Below are positions 51,918 through 61,600 of a stretch of 64,000 nucleotides of DNA, piece by piece. Below the pieces are notes generated by a model. It did not search any database and was not told the DNA's origin. It was given only the letters and a program-made list of their open reading frames with translations. Position 1 is the stretch's first letter; each line of letters begins with the position of its first letter. The DNA is taken from assembly GCF_003260275.1 (NCBI RefSeq), contig NZ_QJHB01000013.1:1-64000 (forward strand), read 5' to 3'. The translations under genes and the position numbers were made by a program. The stretch is from Homoserinimonas sp. OAct 916. GTDB lineage: Bacteria > Actinomycetota > Actinomycetes > Actinomycetales > Microbacteriaceae.

Positions 51918-52919
51918 ATGAAATACAAACATCTTGGAAACAGTGGTCTCAAAGTTTCAGAACTCATCTACGGCAATTGGCTCACCCACGGCTCCCAGGT
52001 CGAGAACGAGGTGGCGACCCGCTGTGTGCAGGCGGCATTGGATGTCGGGGTCACCACCTTCGACACCGCCGACGTGTATGCGAATACGGCTGCGGAAGTC
52101 GTGTTGGGCGACGCCCTTGCCGGGCAGCGGCGCGAATCGCTGGAGATCTTGACGAAGGTGTTCTGGCCAACCGGTCCCAAGGGGCACAATGACGTTGGCC
52201 TGTCACGCAAGCACATCCTGGAATCGATCGATGGTTCACTCACGCGGCTGAAGACCGACTATGTCGACGTGTATCAGGCGCACCGGTATGACGTGGACAC
52301 TCCCTTGGAAGAGACCATGCAGGCGTTCGCCGACGTCGTCAGGGCGGGCAAGGCGCTCTACATCGGCGTCAGCGAGTGGAATGCGGACCAGTTGCGTGCC
52401 GGTCATGAACTGGCGACCGAACTGCGAGTGCAACTTGTTTCGAACCAGCCCCAGTACTCCATGCTGTGGCGGGTGATCGAAGCGGAGGTCATTCCGACGT
52501 CAATCGAACTGGGAATGTCGCAGATCGTCTGGTCGCCGGTCGCGCAGGGCATCCTGACCGGCAAATACAAGCCGGGCGAACCGCTCCCGACCGGCAGCCG
52601 TGCCACAGACGACAAGGGAGGGGCAAATGTTCTTCACGACCGGTTGACTGATGAGCTGTTGACCGGCGTGCAGAAACTGCAGCCGATCGCGGATGACCTT
52701 GGGATCACCATGGCCCAGCTCGCGTTGGCCTGGGTGTTGCGCAACCCCAATGTGTCGGCGGCCATCATCGGGGCGTCCCGGCCGGAGCAGGTGGAGTCGA
52801 ATGCACTGGCTTCGGGAGTGGAACTGGACGACAGTGTGCTGGCGCGCATCGATGACGCGCTCGGCTCGCTTCCCGAACGGGACCCAGCAAAAACGGTGTC
52901 TCCGCCTTCGCGCGCGTAG
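51918..52919 (+). CDS. Aldo/keto reductase
   Basis: 333 residues, AKR (beta/alpha)8 fold of the Kv-beta/YghZ-like group. Catalytic tetrad: Asp and Tyr in FDTADVYANT, Lys in EILTKVFW, His in YQAHRYD. The NADPH-binding end is SAAIIGASRPEQVESNA. The start MKYKHLGNSGLKVSEL is usual. It lies 110 bases after the alcohol dehydrogenase; they may be related in function, but no shared substrate is evident. Confidence 0.92.
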   Translation: MKYKHLGNSGLKVSELIYGNWLTHGSQVENEVATRCVQAALDVGVTTFDTADVYANTAAEVVLGDALAGQRRESLEILTKVFWPTGPKGHNDVGLSRKHILESIDGSLTRLKTDYVDVYQAHRYDVDTPLEETMQAFADVVRAGKALYIGVSEWNADQLRAGHELATELRVQLVSNQPQYSMLWRVIEAEVIPTSIELGMSQIVWSPVAQGILTGKYKPGEPLPTGSRATDDKGGANVLHDRLTDELLTGVQKLQPIADDLGITMAQLALAWVLRNPNVSAAIIGASRPEQVESNALASGVELDDSVLARIDDALGSLPERDPAKTVSPPSRA

Positions 52920-52922
52920 CGG

Positions 52923-52949
52923 GCCATCGAGGTGCTGCTCGAGCCGTAG
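52923..52949 (+). pseudogene. Leftover 3' end of an alcohol dehydrogenase-like gene
   Basis: These 27 bases read AIEVLLEP-stop and match the last 27 bases of the upstream alcohol dehydrogenase (51781-51807, AIKVLLKP-stop) at 25 of 27 positions. They begin three bases after the aldo/keto reductase stop. The simplest reading is a vestige of a second dehydrogenase copy or of a past recombination. Confidence 0.55.
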
Positions 52950-52966
52950 AAGGTTGGTACGAGCGT

Positions 52967-53182
52967 TCAGTCTTCGCTGCTGGTGCGGTCTGCGACGAAC
53001 TCGACTAATGCCGGGTCGGCGGAGATCAACCTGTCCATCTCTTCATCCCCGGTGCAGGTGATCAGCGCTATCCGAAGCTCCGTGCCGCTGCGGGAGACCA
53101 CCCTCCAGGTGGCACCGGAGTCTTCCCAGCGTCGCAGCACGTCAACCGGGGATGTAGGGGTCGCGTCGTGGCCTTCAGGCAT
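52967..53182 (-). CDS. Small hypothetical protein downstream of acs
   Basis: 71 residues from the ATG at 53182, which lies inside the last codons of acs (8-base overlap) with GGAGG just ahead. VDVLRRWEDSGATWRVVSRSGTELRIALITCTGDEEMDRLIS looks like a compact alpha/beta fold, and I recall such short proteins next to acetate genes in Microbacteriaceae. Translational coupling to acs is implied. Function unknown. Confidence 0.65.
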   Translation of the reverse strand: MPEGHDATPTSPVDVLRRWEDSGATWRVVSRSGTELRIALITCTGDEEMDRLISADPALVEFVADRTSSED

Positions 53183-55220
53183 GCCCTCCAGCTTCCTCTG
53201 CCGTAGTGCTGTCGGCAACTCCGGAAGCGGCCGAGCCATTCGTGGTGTCCTCTGCTTCTGCGGGGGCGTCGGCCATCAGCTCGGCGATCATGTCGACAAC
53301 GGTGGAGTCTGCCAATGTGGTGACGTCGCCCAACTCCCGATGCTCTGCGACATCCCGCAGAAGTCGGCGCATGATCTTGCCCGAACGCGTCTTCGGCAGT
53401 TCCGGAGTCAACAAGATCTGGCGGGGCCGGGCAAGCTTGCCGATGCGCTCGGCCACCGTGTCTCGCAGTTCAGCGACGAGCCGCACCCCCGCCTCGCCTT
53501 CGGTGTCAACCGATGCCTTGATCGTGACGAATGCCACAATGGCCGTACCTGTGATCGGGTCGCTCGCGCCGACGACGGCGGCCTCAGCCACCTTGAGGTC
53601 GGAGACGATCGCGTGCTCCACCTCGGTCGTGGAGATACGGTGCCCGGAGATGTTCATCACATCGTCGAGCCGGCCGAGCACCCAGAAGTCGCCGTCATCA
53701 TCTTTCTTGGCGCCGTCACCGCTGAGATACACGCCGGGGAACTTCGACCAATAGGTTCTCTGGTACCGCTCGTCGTCACCCCAGACGGTGCGCAGCATGC
53801 CCGGCCACGGCTCGGTGACCACCAGAAACCCGCCTTCGCCACGCCCGACCGGCTTGCCGTCATTGCCGAAGACCTCGGCGCTGATTCCGGGGAATGGTTT
53901 CATCGCAGCACCCGGCTTCGTCGCGGTGATCCCCGGCAGCGGAGTGATCAGGATGCCGCCGTTCTCGGTTTGCCACCAGGTGTCGACCACCGCCGCGGTG
54001 TTGCCGCCGATGTTCGAGTGATACCAGATCCACGCCTCCGGGTTGATCGGTTCTCCGACCGAGCCGATGATGCGCAGGCTCGACAGGTCGTGCATCTTCG
54101 GATACTCCTCGCCCCACTTCATGAAGGTGCGGATCGTCGTCGGTGCCGTGTACAGGATTGTCACACCATAATGTTCGATGATCTTCCACCACCGGTCCTT
54201 GCCGCCGGCATCCGGTGCGCCCTCATACATGACCGAGGTCACGCCATTCGCGAGAGGCCCATAGACGATATAACTGTGCCCGGTGACCCAGCCGATGTCG
54301 GCGGCAGTCCAGAACACGTCGGTTTCGGGCTTCATGTCGAAGATCAGCCGCGAGGTCGACGACACGTGGGTGAGATAGCCGCCGGTGGTGTGCAAAACCC
54401 CTTTTGGCGTGCCGGTGGTGCCTGAGGTGTACATGATGTAGAGCGGGTGCTCGGAGTCGAACATCTCGGGCGTGTGATCGGTGCTCGCTTTTTCCACCGT
54501 GTCGTGCCACCAGACGTCGCGGCCGGTTCTCCAGTCCACTTCCTGCCCGGTGCGCTTGACCACCAATACGTGCCGCACATCGGGGCAGCTGTCCATGGCG
54601 ACGTCGACGGCGGGCTTCAACTCATTGATGACTCCTTTGCGCCAGCTTCCATCGGCGGTGATGACCACCTGCGCTCCACAGTCGATGATGCGGGTACTCA
54701 ACGCTTCTGATGAATAACCGGCAAACACCACCATGTGTGGCGCACCGAGCCGGGCACAGGCGAGCATGGCGACCACGGTTTCAGGGATCATCGGCATGTA
54801 GATGGCGACCCGATCGCCTTTCTTGACCCCGAGATCGGTGAGGGCGTTCGCCGCCTGGCAGACTTGATCCTTCAACTGGGCGTAGGTGGTCGCGCGGGTG
54901 TCCCCTTCCGGTTCACCGACCCAGTGGAAGGCGACCCGGCCGCCGTTTCCTGCGTCCACATGCCGGTCGACGCAGTTCACCGAAGCGTTCAGGGTTCCGC
55001 CGACAAACCATTTGGAGTGCGGCGCCTCCCACTCCAGTACTTCGTCCCAGTGCCGATCCCAGGTGAGGAACTCGGCCTGTTCTGACCAAAAACCGAGTCG
55101 GTCGGCGGCGGCTCGCTCGTAGATCTCTGGCTGTGCATTGGCATTCGCGGCGAGGTCGGCGGGTGGGTCGAACTGGCGGTTCTCATGCAGCAGGACTGAT
55201 AGTTCGGGGCTGATGGTCAT
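53175..55220 (-). CDS. acs: Acetyl-CoA synthetase
   Basis: 681 residues from the ATG at 55220 with GGAAAGAGACC upstream. ANL motifs: YTSGTTGTPKGVLHTTGGY, the acetate-pocket region WTAADIGWVTGHSYIVYGPL, DTWWQTENGGI, YLSGDGAKKDDDGDFWVLGRLDDVMNISGHRIST and the C-terminal PKTRSGKIMRRLLR, whose Lys is the usual acetylation-controlled residue. A tail of about 40 residues follows. It makes acetyl-CoA from acetate, ATP and CoA. Confidence 0.95.
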   Translation of the reverse strand: MTISPELSVLLHENRQFDPPADLAANANAQPEIYERAAADRLGFWSEQAEFLTWDRHWDEVLEWEAPHSKWFVGGTLNASVNCVDRHVDAGNGGRVAFHWVGEPEGDTRATTYAQLKDQVCQAANALTDLGVKKGDRVAIYMPMIPETVVAMLACARLGAPHMVVFAGYSSEALSTRIIDCGAQVVITADGSWRKGVINELKPAVDVAMDSCPDVRHVLVVKRTGQEVDWRTGRDVWWHDTVEKASTDHTPEMFDSEHPLYIMYTSGTTGTPKGVLHTTGGYLTHVSSTSRLIFDMKPETDVFWTAADIGWVTGHSYIVYGPLANGVTSVMYEGAPDAGGKDRWWKIIEHYGVTILYTAPTTIRTFMKWGEEYPKMHDLSSLRIIGSVGEPINPEAWIWYHSNIGGNTAAVVDTWWQTENGGILITPLPGITATKPGAAMKPFPGISAEVFGNDGKPVGRGEGGFLVVTEPWPGMLRTVWGDDERYQRTYWSKFPGVYLSGDGAKKDDDGDFWVLGRLDDVMNISGHRISTTEVEHAIVSDLKVAEAAVVGASDPITGTAIVAFVTIKASVDTEGEAGVRLVAELRDTVAERIGKLARPRQILLTPELPKTRSGKIMRRLLRDVAEHRELGDVTTLADSTVVDMIAELMADAPAEAEDTTNGSAASGVADSTTAEEAGGHA

Positions 55221-55320
55221 GGTCTCTTTCCTTTGGTGTCTTGGTGGTTTTCGTCTCGCGGCGGTTCGGGGGTTCGGCAGTTCCAGCACACCGGCCGGAT
55301 CGGCGCGATCCGTGCATCGG

Positions 55321-55971
55321 CTATTTGCTCAGCGGTCCGAGAGCCAGCACGGTGCGCTTGAAGGTCGAGTTGATCACGATCGCAAACGAGGTGTACCAGG
55401 CGATCAACGCGGTGACAATGCCGAGCCAGCCCCCGATCATGTTGAACGCCGAGTTGTCGGCAAATGCGCCGATGGTCAACGCGACGAAGGTGAGAAACAG
55501 GAAGACGAACACCCCCAACACGGCAATACTCTCGCGGAATGCGGCAACCATCATGTAGCCGGTGAAGATCGTCCAGGCCAATAGGAACAAGCCCGTTGCC
55601 GGTCCGGCCTCGTGGATCGCCGCCAACCCTCCGGCGACGAACGACACGTAGTAGAAGTACGACAGCCAGAAAGCTCCGAAGGAGCTGAACGCGAGTGCGC
55701 CGAAGGTGTTGCCCTTGCGAAACTCCCACATGCCGGCGAGCAGTTGCGCCAACCCGCCATAGAACAGTGCCAGGGCAAGAACGATCGGGCCGGCAGTCTT
55801 GTCGACGAGTCCTGCGTTGGTGACGCTCAGAACGAAGGTGGTCATGGCGAAGGCGCCGAGTCCGAGTGCGGCCGGGTTGGCGATGGCTGAGCCAGCATCG
55901 CGTGGAGGCGCCAGCGTGTTGGACGTTTGCATTGGTTGCTCGGCGCGATGCGCAGAATTGGTTGCGGACAT
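55321..55971 (-). CDS. satP: Acetate/succinate transporter, SatP (GPR1/FUN34/YaaH) family
   Basis: 216 residues from the ATG at 55971, preceded by GGAGGG. Six helices; the family motif NPAALGLGAFAMTTFVLS opens helix 1, and FYGGLAQLLAGMWEFRKGNTFGALAFSSFGAFWLSYFYY carries the second signature. It lies 100 bases upstream of acs on the same strand, so uptake and activation of acetate are encoded together. Confidence 0.93.
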   Translation of the reverse strand: MSATNSAHRAEQPMQTSNTLAPPRDAGSAIANPAALGLGAFAMTTFVLSVTNAGLVDKTAGPIVLALALFYGGLAQLLAGMWEFRKGNTFGALAFSSFGAFWLSYFYYVSFVAGGLAAIHEAGPATGLFLLAWTIFTGYMMVAAFRESIAVLGVFVFLFLTFVALTIGAFADNSAFNMIGGWLGIVTALIAWYTSFAIVINSTFKRTVLALGPLSK

Positions 55972-56133
55972 GATCTGGGCCCTCCAGGGCCGTGAGTCGG
56001 GCAACCAGTGGCAGGCCTACCGCCGATGACGTGGCACCCCTACCGCCGTCGGCACGATCTGCGCTGTCCCGACAACTCTCAAGCTACGCCCAGCTCTGCG
56101 GCACGCCAAGACCGACCGAGCCCGCTGCAGACG

Positions 56134-56316
56134 TTAGGCCTGTTCTTCGGGAATAAGAATCCACAGAAAGATATAGGCGACGATCTGGGGGCCGGGCAAC
56201 AGGAGGCTGAGCAGGGTGAGCAACCGTACGGTAGACGGATACCAGCCGAATCGCTGAGCGACGCCCGCGCACACACCAGCGATCATCCGCCCCTGTTTCG
56301 GTCTGCTGAGTACCAT
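56134..56316 (-). CDS. Small PspC-domain protein
   Basis: 60 residues. The PspC fold is plain: MIAGVCAGVAQRFGWYPSTVRLLTLLSLLLPG, then a transmembrane helix ending FLWILIPEE. PspC proteins take part in envelope-stress sensing with PspA-like partners, none of which is nearby. Confidence 0.88.
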   Translation of the reverse strand: MVLSRPKQGRMIAGVCAGVAQRFGWYPSTVRLLTLLSLLLPGPQIVAYIFLWILIPEEQA

Positions 56317-56664
56317 GCCTACAGCATCGCCGTACGGCCCTCGATGCGCAATGGGTAGCCGCGGATTTCCCTGATATCGATGGTTGCGATGTCGTGGAGG
56401 GTGCCGAGGCGATCACCTTCTCCAGAACCCGATGCGCACGTCCTCAGACGCTCACACTGGCGACATGCGAACCCCCTGTCGACTCCGTGCGTGGCGTGCG
56501 ACACCCCGAAGGGCGCTTCGCTGTGACGGTGGGTGGCAACTGTTTCGACGCGACAGCGATCAGCTGCTCGGGCTCGGACGCTGACCGAGCCATCCCAGAA
56601 CAGCGAACCAGGCCGCGGTGCGTGAACAACGGAGTACCGGGAATACCTCCGGCACGCACTGTCG
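56317..56664. other. Intergenic region between PspC and YidC-paralogue genes
   Basis: No supportable gene. A minus-strand open frame ending 3 bases before the PspC start (56319-56504) has coding-like bias only in its last 30 codons and no domain. The promoter of the PspC gene must lie here. Confidence 0.4.
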
Positions 56665-57453
56665 TCACTGTGCGGCAGCGAGTCCTGGATCGAGAATGCG
56701 TCGCACCACGATTCGCTCGATCAGGGTCCAGGATGTTGAGACGGTGAGGTACAGGGCGGCCGCCAGCGGAACGATCGCAGCAACACCGACGGTGATGAAC
56801 GGCAACCAACTCAACATGCCTGTGGGACTCGGAACACCAGCCGCCGGCACGGCGGGGCCTGCGGTTCGTGGTGGCACGCTGGCGCCTGCGGTTCGGGCCT
56901 CCGCGACGGCCATTCTTCGAGACAGCCAGGTCACCCCGCCGATCACGCCCAGCAGCGCTAGGAACATCAGCCCTCCTGGCCAGGCGCCGCCGCTGCCGAG
57001 CAGCGCAAGAAGCGATGTGCCGAGGTTCACCCCGGCCAATTGTTGCACCAGGAGAAGATTCGAGTGCCCGTTGATCATCGCGAGCGAGAACAGCCCGTAG
57101 ACGGTGGAAACAACGGGCAACTGAACGAGGGTCGGCAGGCATCCCGCGACCGGCGATGCCTTCTCGCGGGCATATAACTCCCTCGTCTTGCGTTGCAGCA
57201 GCTCACGATTCTTACCGTATTTCCGTGTGAGTTCTGCGAGTTGGGGAGTAAGGCGGCGACGCGTCAGTTCTGCTCGCACACGGGAGACACCGACGGGAAT
57301 GAGTGCCGCACGAACCAGCAGGGTGACGAGCACCACGATCAACGCGGCGGCGGCGTCGCCGAACAGCGGGTTCAACAATGAGGCTAGAGCGGTGACAACT
57401 GAATAAGCGCCATCAAGAGCGGCGGCGATGGGCGGAAGAGAGTAGAGGTTCAC
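56665..57453 (-). CDS. YidC/Oxa1-type membrane protein insertase, short paralogue
   Basis: 262 residues from the GTG at 57453; the resulting start VNLYSLPPIAAALDGAYSVVT matches the N-terminus of this actinobacterial subgroup. Oxa1 core features follow: LVTLLVRAALIPVGVSRVRAELTRRRLTPQLAELTRKYGKNRELLQRKTRELY (cytosolic coiled coil, with the groove Arg) and GCLPTLVQLPVVSTVYGLFSLAM. A disordered Ala/Pro loop precedes the last helices. It lacks the large periplasmic domain and a long basic tail. The primary YidC is presumably by rpmH elsewhere. Confidence 0.9.
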   Translation of the reverse strand: MNLYSLPPIAAALDGAYSVVTALASLLNPLFGDAAAALIVVLVTLLVRAALIPVGVSRVRAELTRRRLTPQLAELTRKYGKNRELLQRKTRELYAREKASPVAGCLPTLVQLPVVSTVYGLFSLAMINGHSNLLLVQQLAGVNLGTSLLALLGSGGAWPGGLMFLALLGVIGGVTWLSRRMAVAEARTAGASVPPRTAGPAVPAAGVPSPTGMLSWLPFITVGVAAIVPLAAALYLTVSTSWTLIERIVVRRILDPGLAAAQ

Positions 57454-57528
57454 GAAAGGTATCCCTTGCAGTTGGAGCGGATGAGGTGACGTGTGGGTCA
57501 CGCGGCATCCGCCGACGGCGAAAGGAGC

Positions 57529-57822
57529 CTACGCGACCGGGAGTGACTGCGAGGGTGCTCGGGTGCGGGGGCGCCCGGCCGAGTCGGGATGCAGCGGGGC
57601 GGGTTCGGCTCTCGGCGCTTGCCGGTGTTGGCGCGCCGGCTGGCCGGTCGTGGTCACTGTCGCATCGTTGAGTGTCACGCTGTGCACAGCGGCGAGGGCC
57701 AACCCGATCGCGCAGGCCGCGACCCCCGCGAGAACCACTGTCGACGGATCCGGTTGAACGATGACAAACACGGTGAAGAGCACCGCCATCACGGTGGCCA
57801 CGCGTTTATCGAGCCAGCGCAT
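57529..57822 (-). CDS. DUF6412 protein
   Basis: 97 residues from the ATG at 57822, with GAGGAAGG upstream. Two short hydrophobic helices (about 8-26 and 29-50) are followed by a Pro/Arg/Gln-rich tail. The gene directly precedes the YidC paralogue on the same strand, the usual partner arrangement of DUF6412. A role in membrane insertion is suggested only by that partnership. Confidence 0.78.
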   Translation of the reverse strand: MRWLDKRVATVMAVLFTVFVIVQPDPSTVVLAGVAACAIGLALAAVHSVTLNDATVTTTGQPARQHRQAPRAEPAPLHPDSAGRPRTRAPSQSLPVA

Positions 57823-57989
57823 CGGATCCCTTCCTCGTGGCACCCAGACTACCCGGCATCATCCGGCGGCGAGCGCAGAAGTCATTGGATTGAACGTCAG
57901 CCGTCCGCCCCAGGATGCCCGCACGCGACTCCCACTCGACCTCACGAGCATCACTCGATGAAGACTGTGCCGTGCGCGCCCCGTTGAAA

Positions 57990-59489
57990 TCACTCCGCGG
58001 CGCGCTCCAGCACCAGCTCTCGCACGCGGGCAGCGTCGGCCTGGCCGCGCATGGCCTTCATGACCGCGCCGATCACAGCGCCTGCGGCCTGCACCTTGCC
58101 ATCGCGGATCTTGGCCAGCACGTCGGGCTGCGACGCGAGCGCATCGTCGATGGCCGCGATCAGGGCGCCGTCATCGGAGACGACAGCGAGGCCGCGAGCC
58201 TCAACCACCTGGGCCGGGTTGCCCTCCCCCGCGATGACCCCTTCGAGCACCTGGCGACCCAGCCGGTCGGTGAGGGTGCCGGAGTCGATCAGGGCGACCA
58301 GTTCTGCCACCTGACCGGGCGAGACCAACGTCTCGGGTGAGACACCGTCGACATTGGCCAACCGGGCAATCTCGCCTGTCCACCACTTTCGAGCCGACTG
58401 TGCGGATGCGCCGGCGGCGACGGTGGCCTCCACCTGGTCGAGCAGCTCGGAGTTCACCACGTCCTGGAACTCGAGAGCAGAGAACTCCCACTCCGCCTGC
58501 AAACGCTTGCGGCGCTCCGCGGGGGGTTCGGGCAGCGTGGCCCGCAGTTCTTCCACCCATTCCCGGGAAGGCGCGACCGGAACCAGGTCAGGCTCCGGAA
58601 AGTATCGATAGTCGTCGGCGTCTGACTTGGGGCGGCCGGGCGATGTGGTGCCCGTGTCCTCATGCCAGTGCCTGGTCTCCTGCACGATCGTGCCACCCGC
58701 TGACAGAACCTGTGCCTGCCGCTGGATCTCGTACCGGATCGCCCGTTCGACCGAGCGCAACGAGTTCACGTTCTTGGTCTCGGTGCGGGTGCCGAGCGTG
58801 TCGGAACCGCGCGGGCGCAACGACACGTTCGCGTCGCAACGCACGTTGCCCTCCTCCATGCGGGCGTTGGAGACGCCGAGCGCCTTCACAATCTCGCGCA
58901 CAGCGGCAACGTAGGTTCGGCCGATCTCGGGGGCATCCGCTTCGGCGCCCTCGATCATGTGGGTGACGATCTCGACCAGCGGCACACCACCGCGGTTGTA
59001 GTCGACCAGCGAATAGTCGGCGCCCTGGATGCGGCCGGATGCTCCGCCCTTGTGGGTGAGCTTGCCGGCGTCTTCCTCCATGTGGGCGCGCTCGATCGCC
59101 ACGGTGACCTGCCGTCCGCTCTCGAGCTCGATCGTGAGGGAACCCTCGTACGCGATCGGTTCGTCGTACTGCGAGGTCTGAAAGTTCTTCGCTGTGTCGG
59201 GGTAGAAGTAGTTCTTGCGAGCGAACCGGCAGGTCTCGGCGATCTCGCAGCCGAGGGCGAGTCCGAGCCGGATGCTCGACTCGATGGCCTTGCCGTTCAC
59301 CTGTGGCAGCCCACCGGGAAGCCCCAGGCAGGTCGGGCAGGTGTTCGTGTTGGCGCCCTGGCCGAATTCGTTCGCGCAGCCGCAGAACATCTTCGTGGCC
59401 GTATTCAGTTCGACGTGCACCTCGAAGCCGAGCACCGGTTCGAACAGTTCGAGGGCCTTGTCGTAGTCCATCAGGTTTGCCTTGGCCAT
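57990..59489 (-). CDS. gatB: Aspartyl/glutamyl-tRNA amidotransferase subunit B
   Basis: 499 residues. GatB landmarks: [20 protein letters not shown] with zinc-binding CxC region and [17 protein letters not shown]-equivalent [12 protein letters not shown] (here [12 protein letters not shown]), [21 protein letters not shown], and [12 protein letters not shown]. The C-terminal YqeY-like tail domain (about 350-499) is intact. It binds misacylated tRNA and phosphorylates the amino acid before amide transfer from GatA. The start overlaps the gatA stop by one base (TGATG). Confidence 0.96.
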   Translation of the reverse strand: MAKANLMDYDKALELFEPVLGFEVHVELNTATKMFCGCANEFGQGANTNTCPTCLGLPGGLPQVNGKAIESSIRLGLALGCEIAETCRFARKNYFYPDTAKNFQTSQYDEPIAYEGSLTIELESGRQVTVAIERAHMEEDAGKLTHKGGASGRIQGADYSLVDYNRGGVPLVEIVTHMIEGAEADAPEIGRTYVAAVREIVKALGVSNARMEEGNVRCDANVSLRPRGSDTLGTRTETKNVNSLRSVERAIRYEIQRQAQVLSAGGTIVQETRHWHEDTGTTSPGRPKSDADDYRYFPEPDLVPVAPSREWVEELRATLPEPPAERRKRLQAEWEFSALEFQDVVNSELLDQVEATVAAGASAQSARKWWTGEIARLANVDGVSPETLVSPGQVAELVALIDSGTLTDRLGRQVLEGVIAGEGNPAQVVEARGLAVVSDDGALIAAIDDALASQPDVLAKIRDGKVQAAGAVIGAVMKAMRGQADAARVRELVLERAAE

Positions 59490-61039
59490 CAGTTGTTCCC
59501 TTCGGCAGAGCGTGTATTCCCGGTGCGTAGTTCGGGCGCCTGGCTGATCAGCGTGTGGCCCCAGCTGGCTTCGAGCAGCTGCTCGATGGCAGCGCCCAGA
59601 GTGTAGAGGCGGGCATCCTGCATCGCGGGCGCCATCAGCTGCAGCCCGGTGGGAAGGCCGTCTTCGGGGGCGAGCCCCATCGGCAGGCCTAGGCCGGGCA
59701 CGCCGGCCAGGTTTGCCGGGATGGTCGTGATGTCGTTGATGTACATGGCGAGCAGGTCGTCGATCTTCTCGCCGATCTTGAATGCGGTGGTCGGCGCGCT
59801 CGGGCTGACCAGGACATCCACCTTCTCGAACGCCGCCTGGAAATCGCGTTGGATCAGCGTGCGCACTTTCTGCGCACTGCCGTAGTAGGCGTCATAGTAG
59901 CCGGCGCTCAGGGCGTAGGTGCCGAGGATGATGCGGCGCTTGACCTCGGGGCCGAAGCCGGCACCGCGGGTGGCCGACATCACGCGTTCGCTGGTGATCG
60001 GCCCGTCTGCGGGGTTCTCCCGCAGCCCGAAACGCACCGAATCGAATCGGGCGAGGTTGCTCGAGGCCTCGGCCGGGTGAATCAGGTAGTAGGCGGCGAT
60101 GGAGTACTCGAAGTTGGGGCAGCTGACCCCGATGACCTCGGCGCCGGCAGCAGAAAGCAGCGCGAGAGTTTCGTCGAAACGCTGTTTGACGCCCGCTTGG
60201 AAGCCGTCGGCGTTGCCGGCGAGTTCTTGGATGACTCCGACCCGCACACCCTTCAGCGCGCCGTCGGCAAGCCCAGCCGTTGCGGCGGCCGCCATCGACG
60301 GCCAGTCGGTGGCCAGGCTGGTGGCATCCATCTGGTCGTGCCCGGCAATGACGTCGTGCAGCAGAGCGGTGTCCATCACCGTGCGGGCCACCGGGCCGAC
60401 CTGGTCGAGCGAGGAGGCCATGGCGATCGCGCCGTAGCGGGATACCCCGCCGTATGTGGGTTTGAAACCGACTGAACCGGTGACGGCTGCCGGCTGGCGG
60501 ATGGAGCCTCCGGTGTCGCTGCCGAGGGCGAGCGGTGCTTCGAAAGCGGCCACGGCGGCGGCGGAACCTCCACCGGAGCCACCGGGGATGCGCTCCAGGT
60601 CCCACGGGTTGTGAGTTGGTCCGTAGGCGGAGTGTTCCGTGGATGAGCCCATCGCGAACTCGTCCATGTTGGTCTTGCCGAGCGGCACCAGATCGGATTC
60701 GCGCAGTTTGCGCACGACGGTCGCGTCGTACGGCGGCATCCAACCCTCGAGAATTTTAGACCCGGCGGTGGTGGGCATGTCGGCGGTGACCAACACATCT
60801 TTGATCGCGACCGGCACGCCGGCCAACGGGCCAAGCCGGTCGCCGGCTGCACGCCTGCGGTCGACGTCGGCAGCCGTGGCGAGGGCGGTCTCGGCGGCCA
60901 CGTGCAGGAAGGCGTGCACGTCGCCGTCAACGGCCGCGATGCGCTCCAGGTGAACGCGGGTCGCCTCCACCGAGGAGACGCTGCCGTCGGCGAGCAGCCC
61001 TGAGAGTTCGGCGGCAGAGATTCGGGTCAGGTCGGTCAT
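59489..61039 (-). CDS. gatA: Aspartyl/glutamyl-tRNA amidotransferase subunit A
   Basis: 516 residues, amidase-signature enzyme. The Ser-cisSer-Lys triad is Lys80 ([10 protein letters not shown]), Ser155 ([13 protein letters not shown]) and Ser179 ([11 protein letters not shown]). It hydrolyses glutamine and delivers ammonia to GatB. It begins 3 bases after the gatC stop and is coupled to gatB. The system is needed because the organism charges tRNA-Gln and possibly tRNA-Asn indirectly. Confidence 0.96.
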   Translation of the reverse strand: MTDLTRISAAELSGLLADGSVSSVEATRVHLERIAAVDGDVHAFLHVAAETALATAADVDRRRAAGDRLGPLAGVPVAIKDVLVTADMPTTAGSKILEGWMPPYDATVVRKLRESDLVPLGKTNMDEFAMGSSTEHSAYGPTHNPWDLERIPGGSGGGSAAAVAAFEAPLALGSDTGGSIRQPAAVTGSVGFKPTYGGVSRYGAIAMASSLDQVGPVARTVMDTALLHDVIAGHDQMDATSLATDWPSMAAAATAGLADGALKGVRVGVIQELAGNADGFQAGVKQRFDETLALLSAAGAEVIGVSCPNFEYSIAAYYLIHPAEASSNLARFDSVRFGLRENPADGPITSERVMSATRGAGFGPEVKRRIILGTYALSAGYYDAYYGSAQKVRTLIQRDFQAAFEKVDVLVSPSAPTTAFKIGEKIDDLLAMYINDITTIPANLAGVPGLGLPMGLAPEDGLPTGLQLMAPAMQDARLYTLGAAIEQLLEASWGHTLISQAPELRTGNTRSAEGNN

Positions 61040-61042
61040 GGT

Positions 61043-61387
61043 CTAGTCCTCATCCAGGATCGCGGGCACGCGGAACTTGTCGCCGTCTCGGGCGGGAGCG
61101 CCGGCGAGGGCCTGCTCCACCGTGAGCGACGGCACGGGCACATCGTCGCGGAACACGTTGGTCAGCGGCATGGGGTGGCTGGTGGCCGGAACATCAGGGG
61201 TGGCCACTGAGCTGACCAGGGCGACCGCGTCGACGATCTGCTGCAGCTCGGGAGTGAGGCTCGCGATCTCGTCATCGGTGAGATCGATCCGGGCGAGACT
61301 CGCCAGGTGTGCGACCTGCGCGGCGGTGATCACGCCGGGTTCAGGGGATTCCCCGGGCTCGGTTGATTCAACAGGCTGTGTGGACAT
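61043..61387 (-). CDS. gatC: Aspartyl/glutamyl-tRNA amidotransferase subunit C
   Basis: 114 residues from the ATG at 61387. After a Glu/Pro-rich N-terminus of about 18 residues comes the GatC core: ITAAQVAHLASLARIDLTDDEIASLTPELQQIVDAV and the wrap-around tail MPLTNVFRDDVPVPSLTVEQALAGAPARDGDKFRVPAIL. The long N-terminal open frame upstream lacks family similarity. GatC stabilises GatA and links it to GatB. Confidence 0.95.
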   Translation of the reverse strand: MSTQPVESTEPGESPEPGVITAAQVAHLASLARIDLTDDEIASLTPELQQIVDAVALVSSVATPDVPATSHPMPLTNVFRDDVPVPSLTVEQALAGAPARDGDKFRVPAILDED

Positions 61388-61600
61388 GCGTCTCCGTCTG
61401 AGTCGTGCGGGGAAAATTGTTTGCGCATCCCGCCCTTGGGGAACGAGGGCCCCACACCTCTGCCCCTGACGAGCTGAGGAACGAGCGTCTCGAACGGTGC
61501 GCCGACAAAACAGTTTACTAGCTGATTCATTCAAGCGGATCTCTGGTGCAGTATGCATCGAGCGATCGTCGTCCGACCGAAATCTACCCGCACGCTCCGA

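Noticed and set aside
56319-56504. Minus-strand open frame ending 3 bases before the PspC gene
   Set aside because: Coding-like bias is restricted to the last 30 codons, there is no ribosome binding site and no family; kept only as a note in the intergenic entry.
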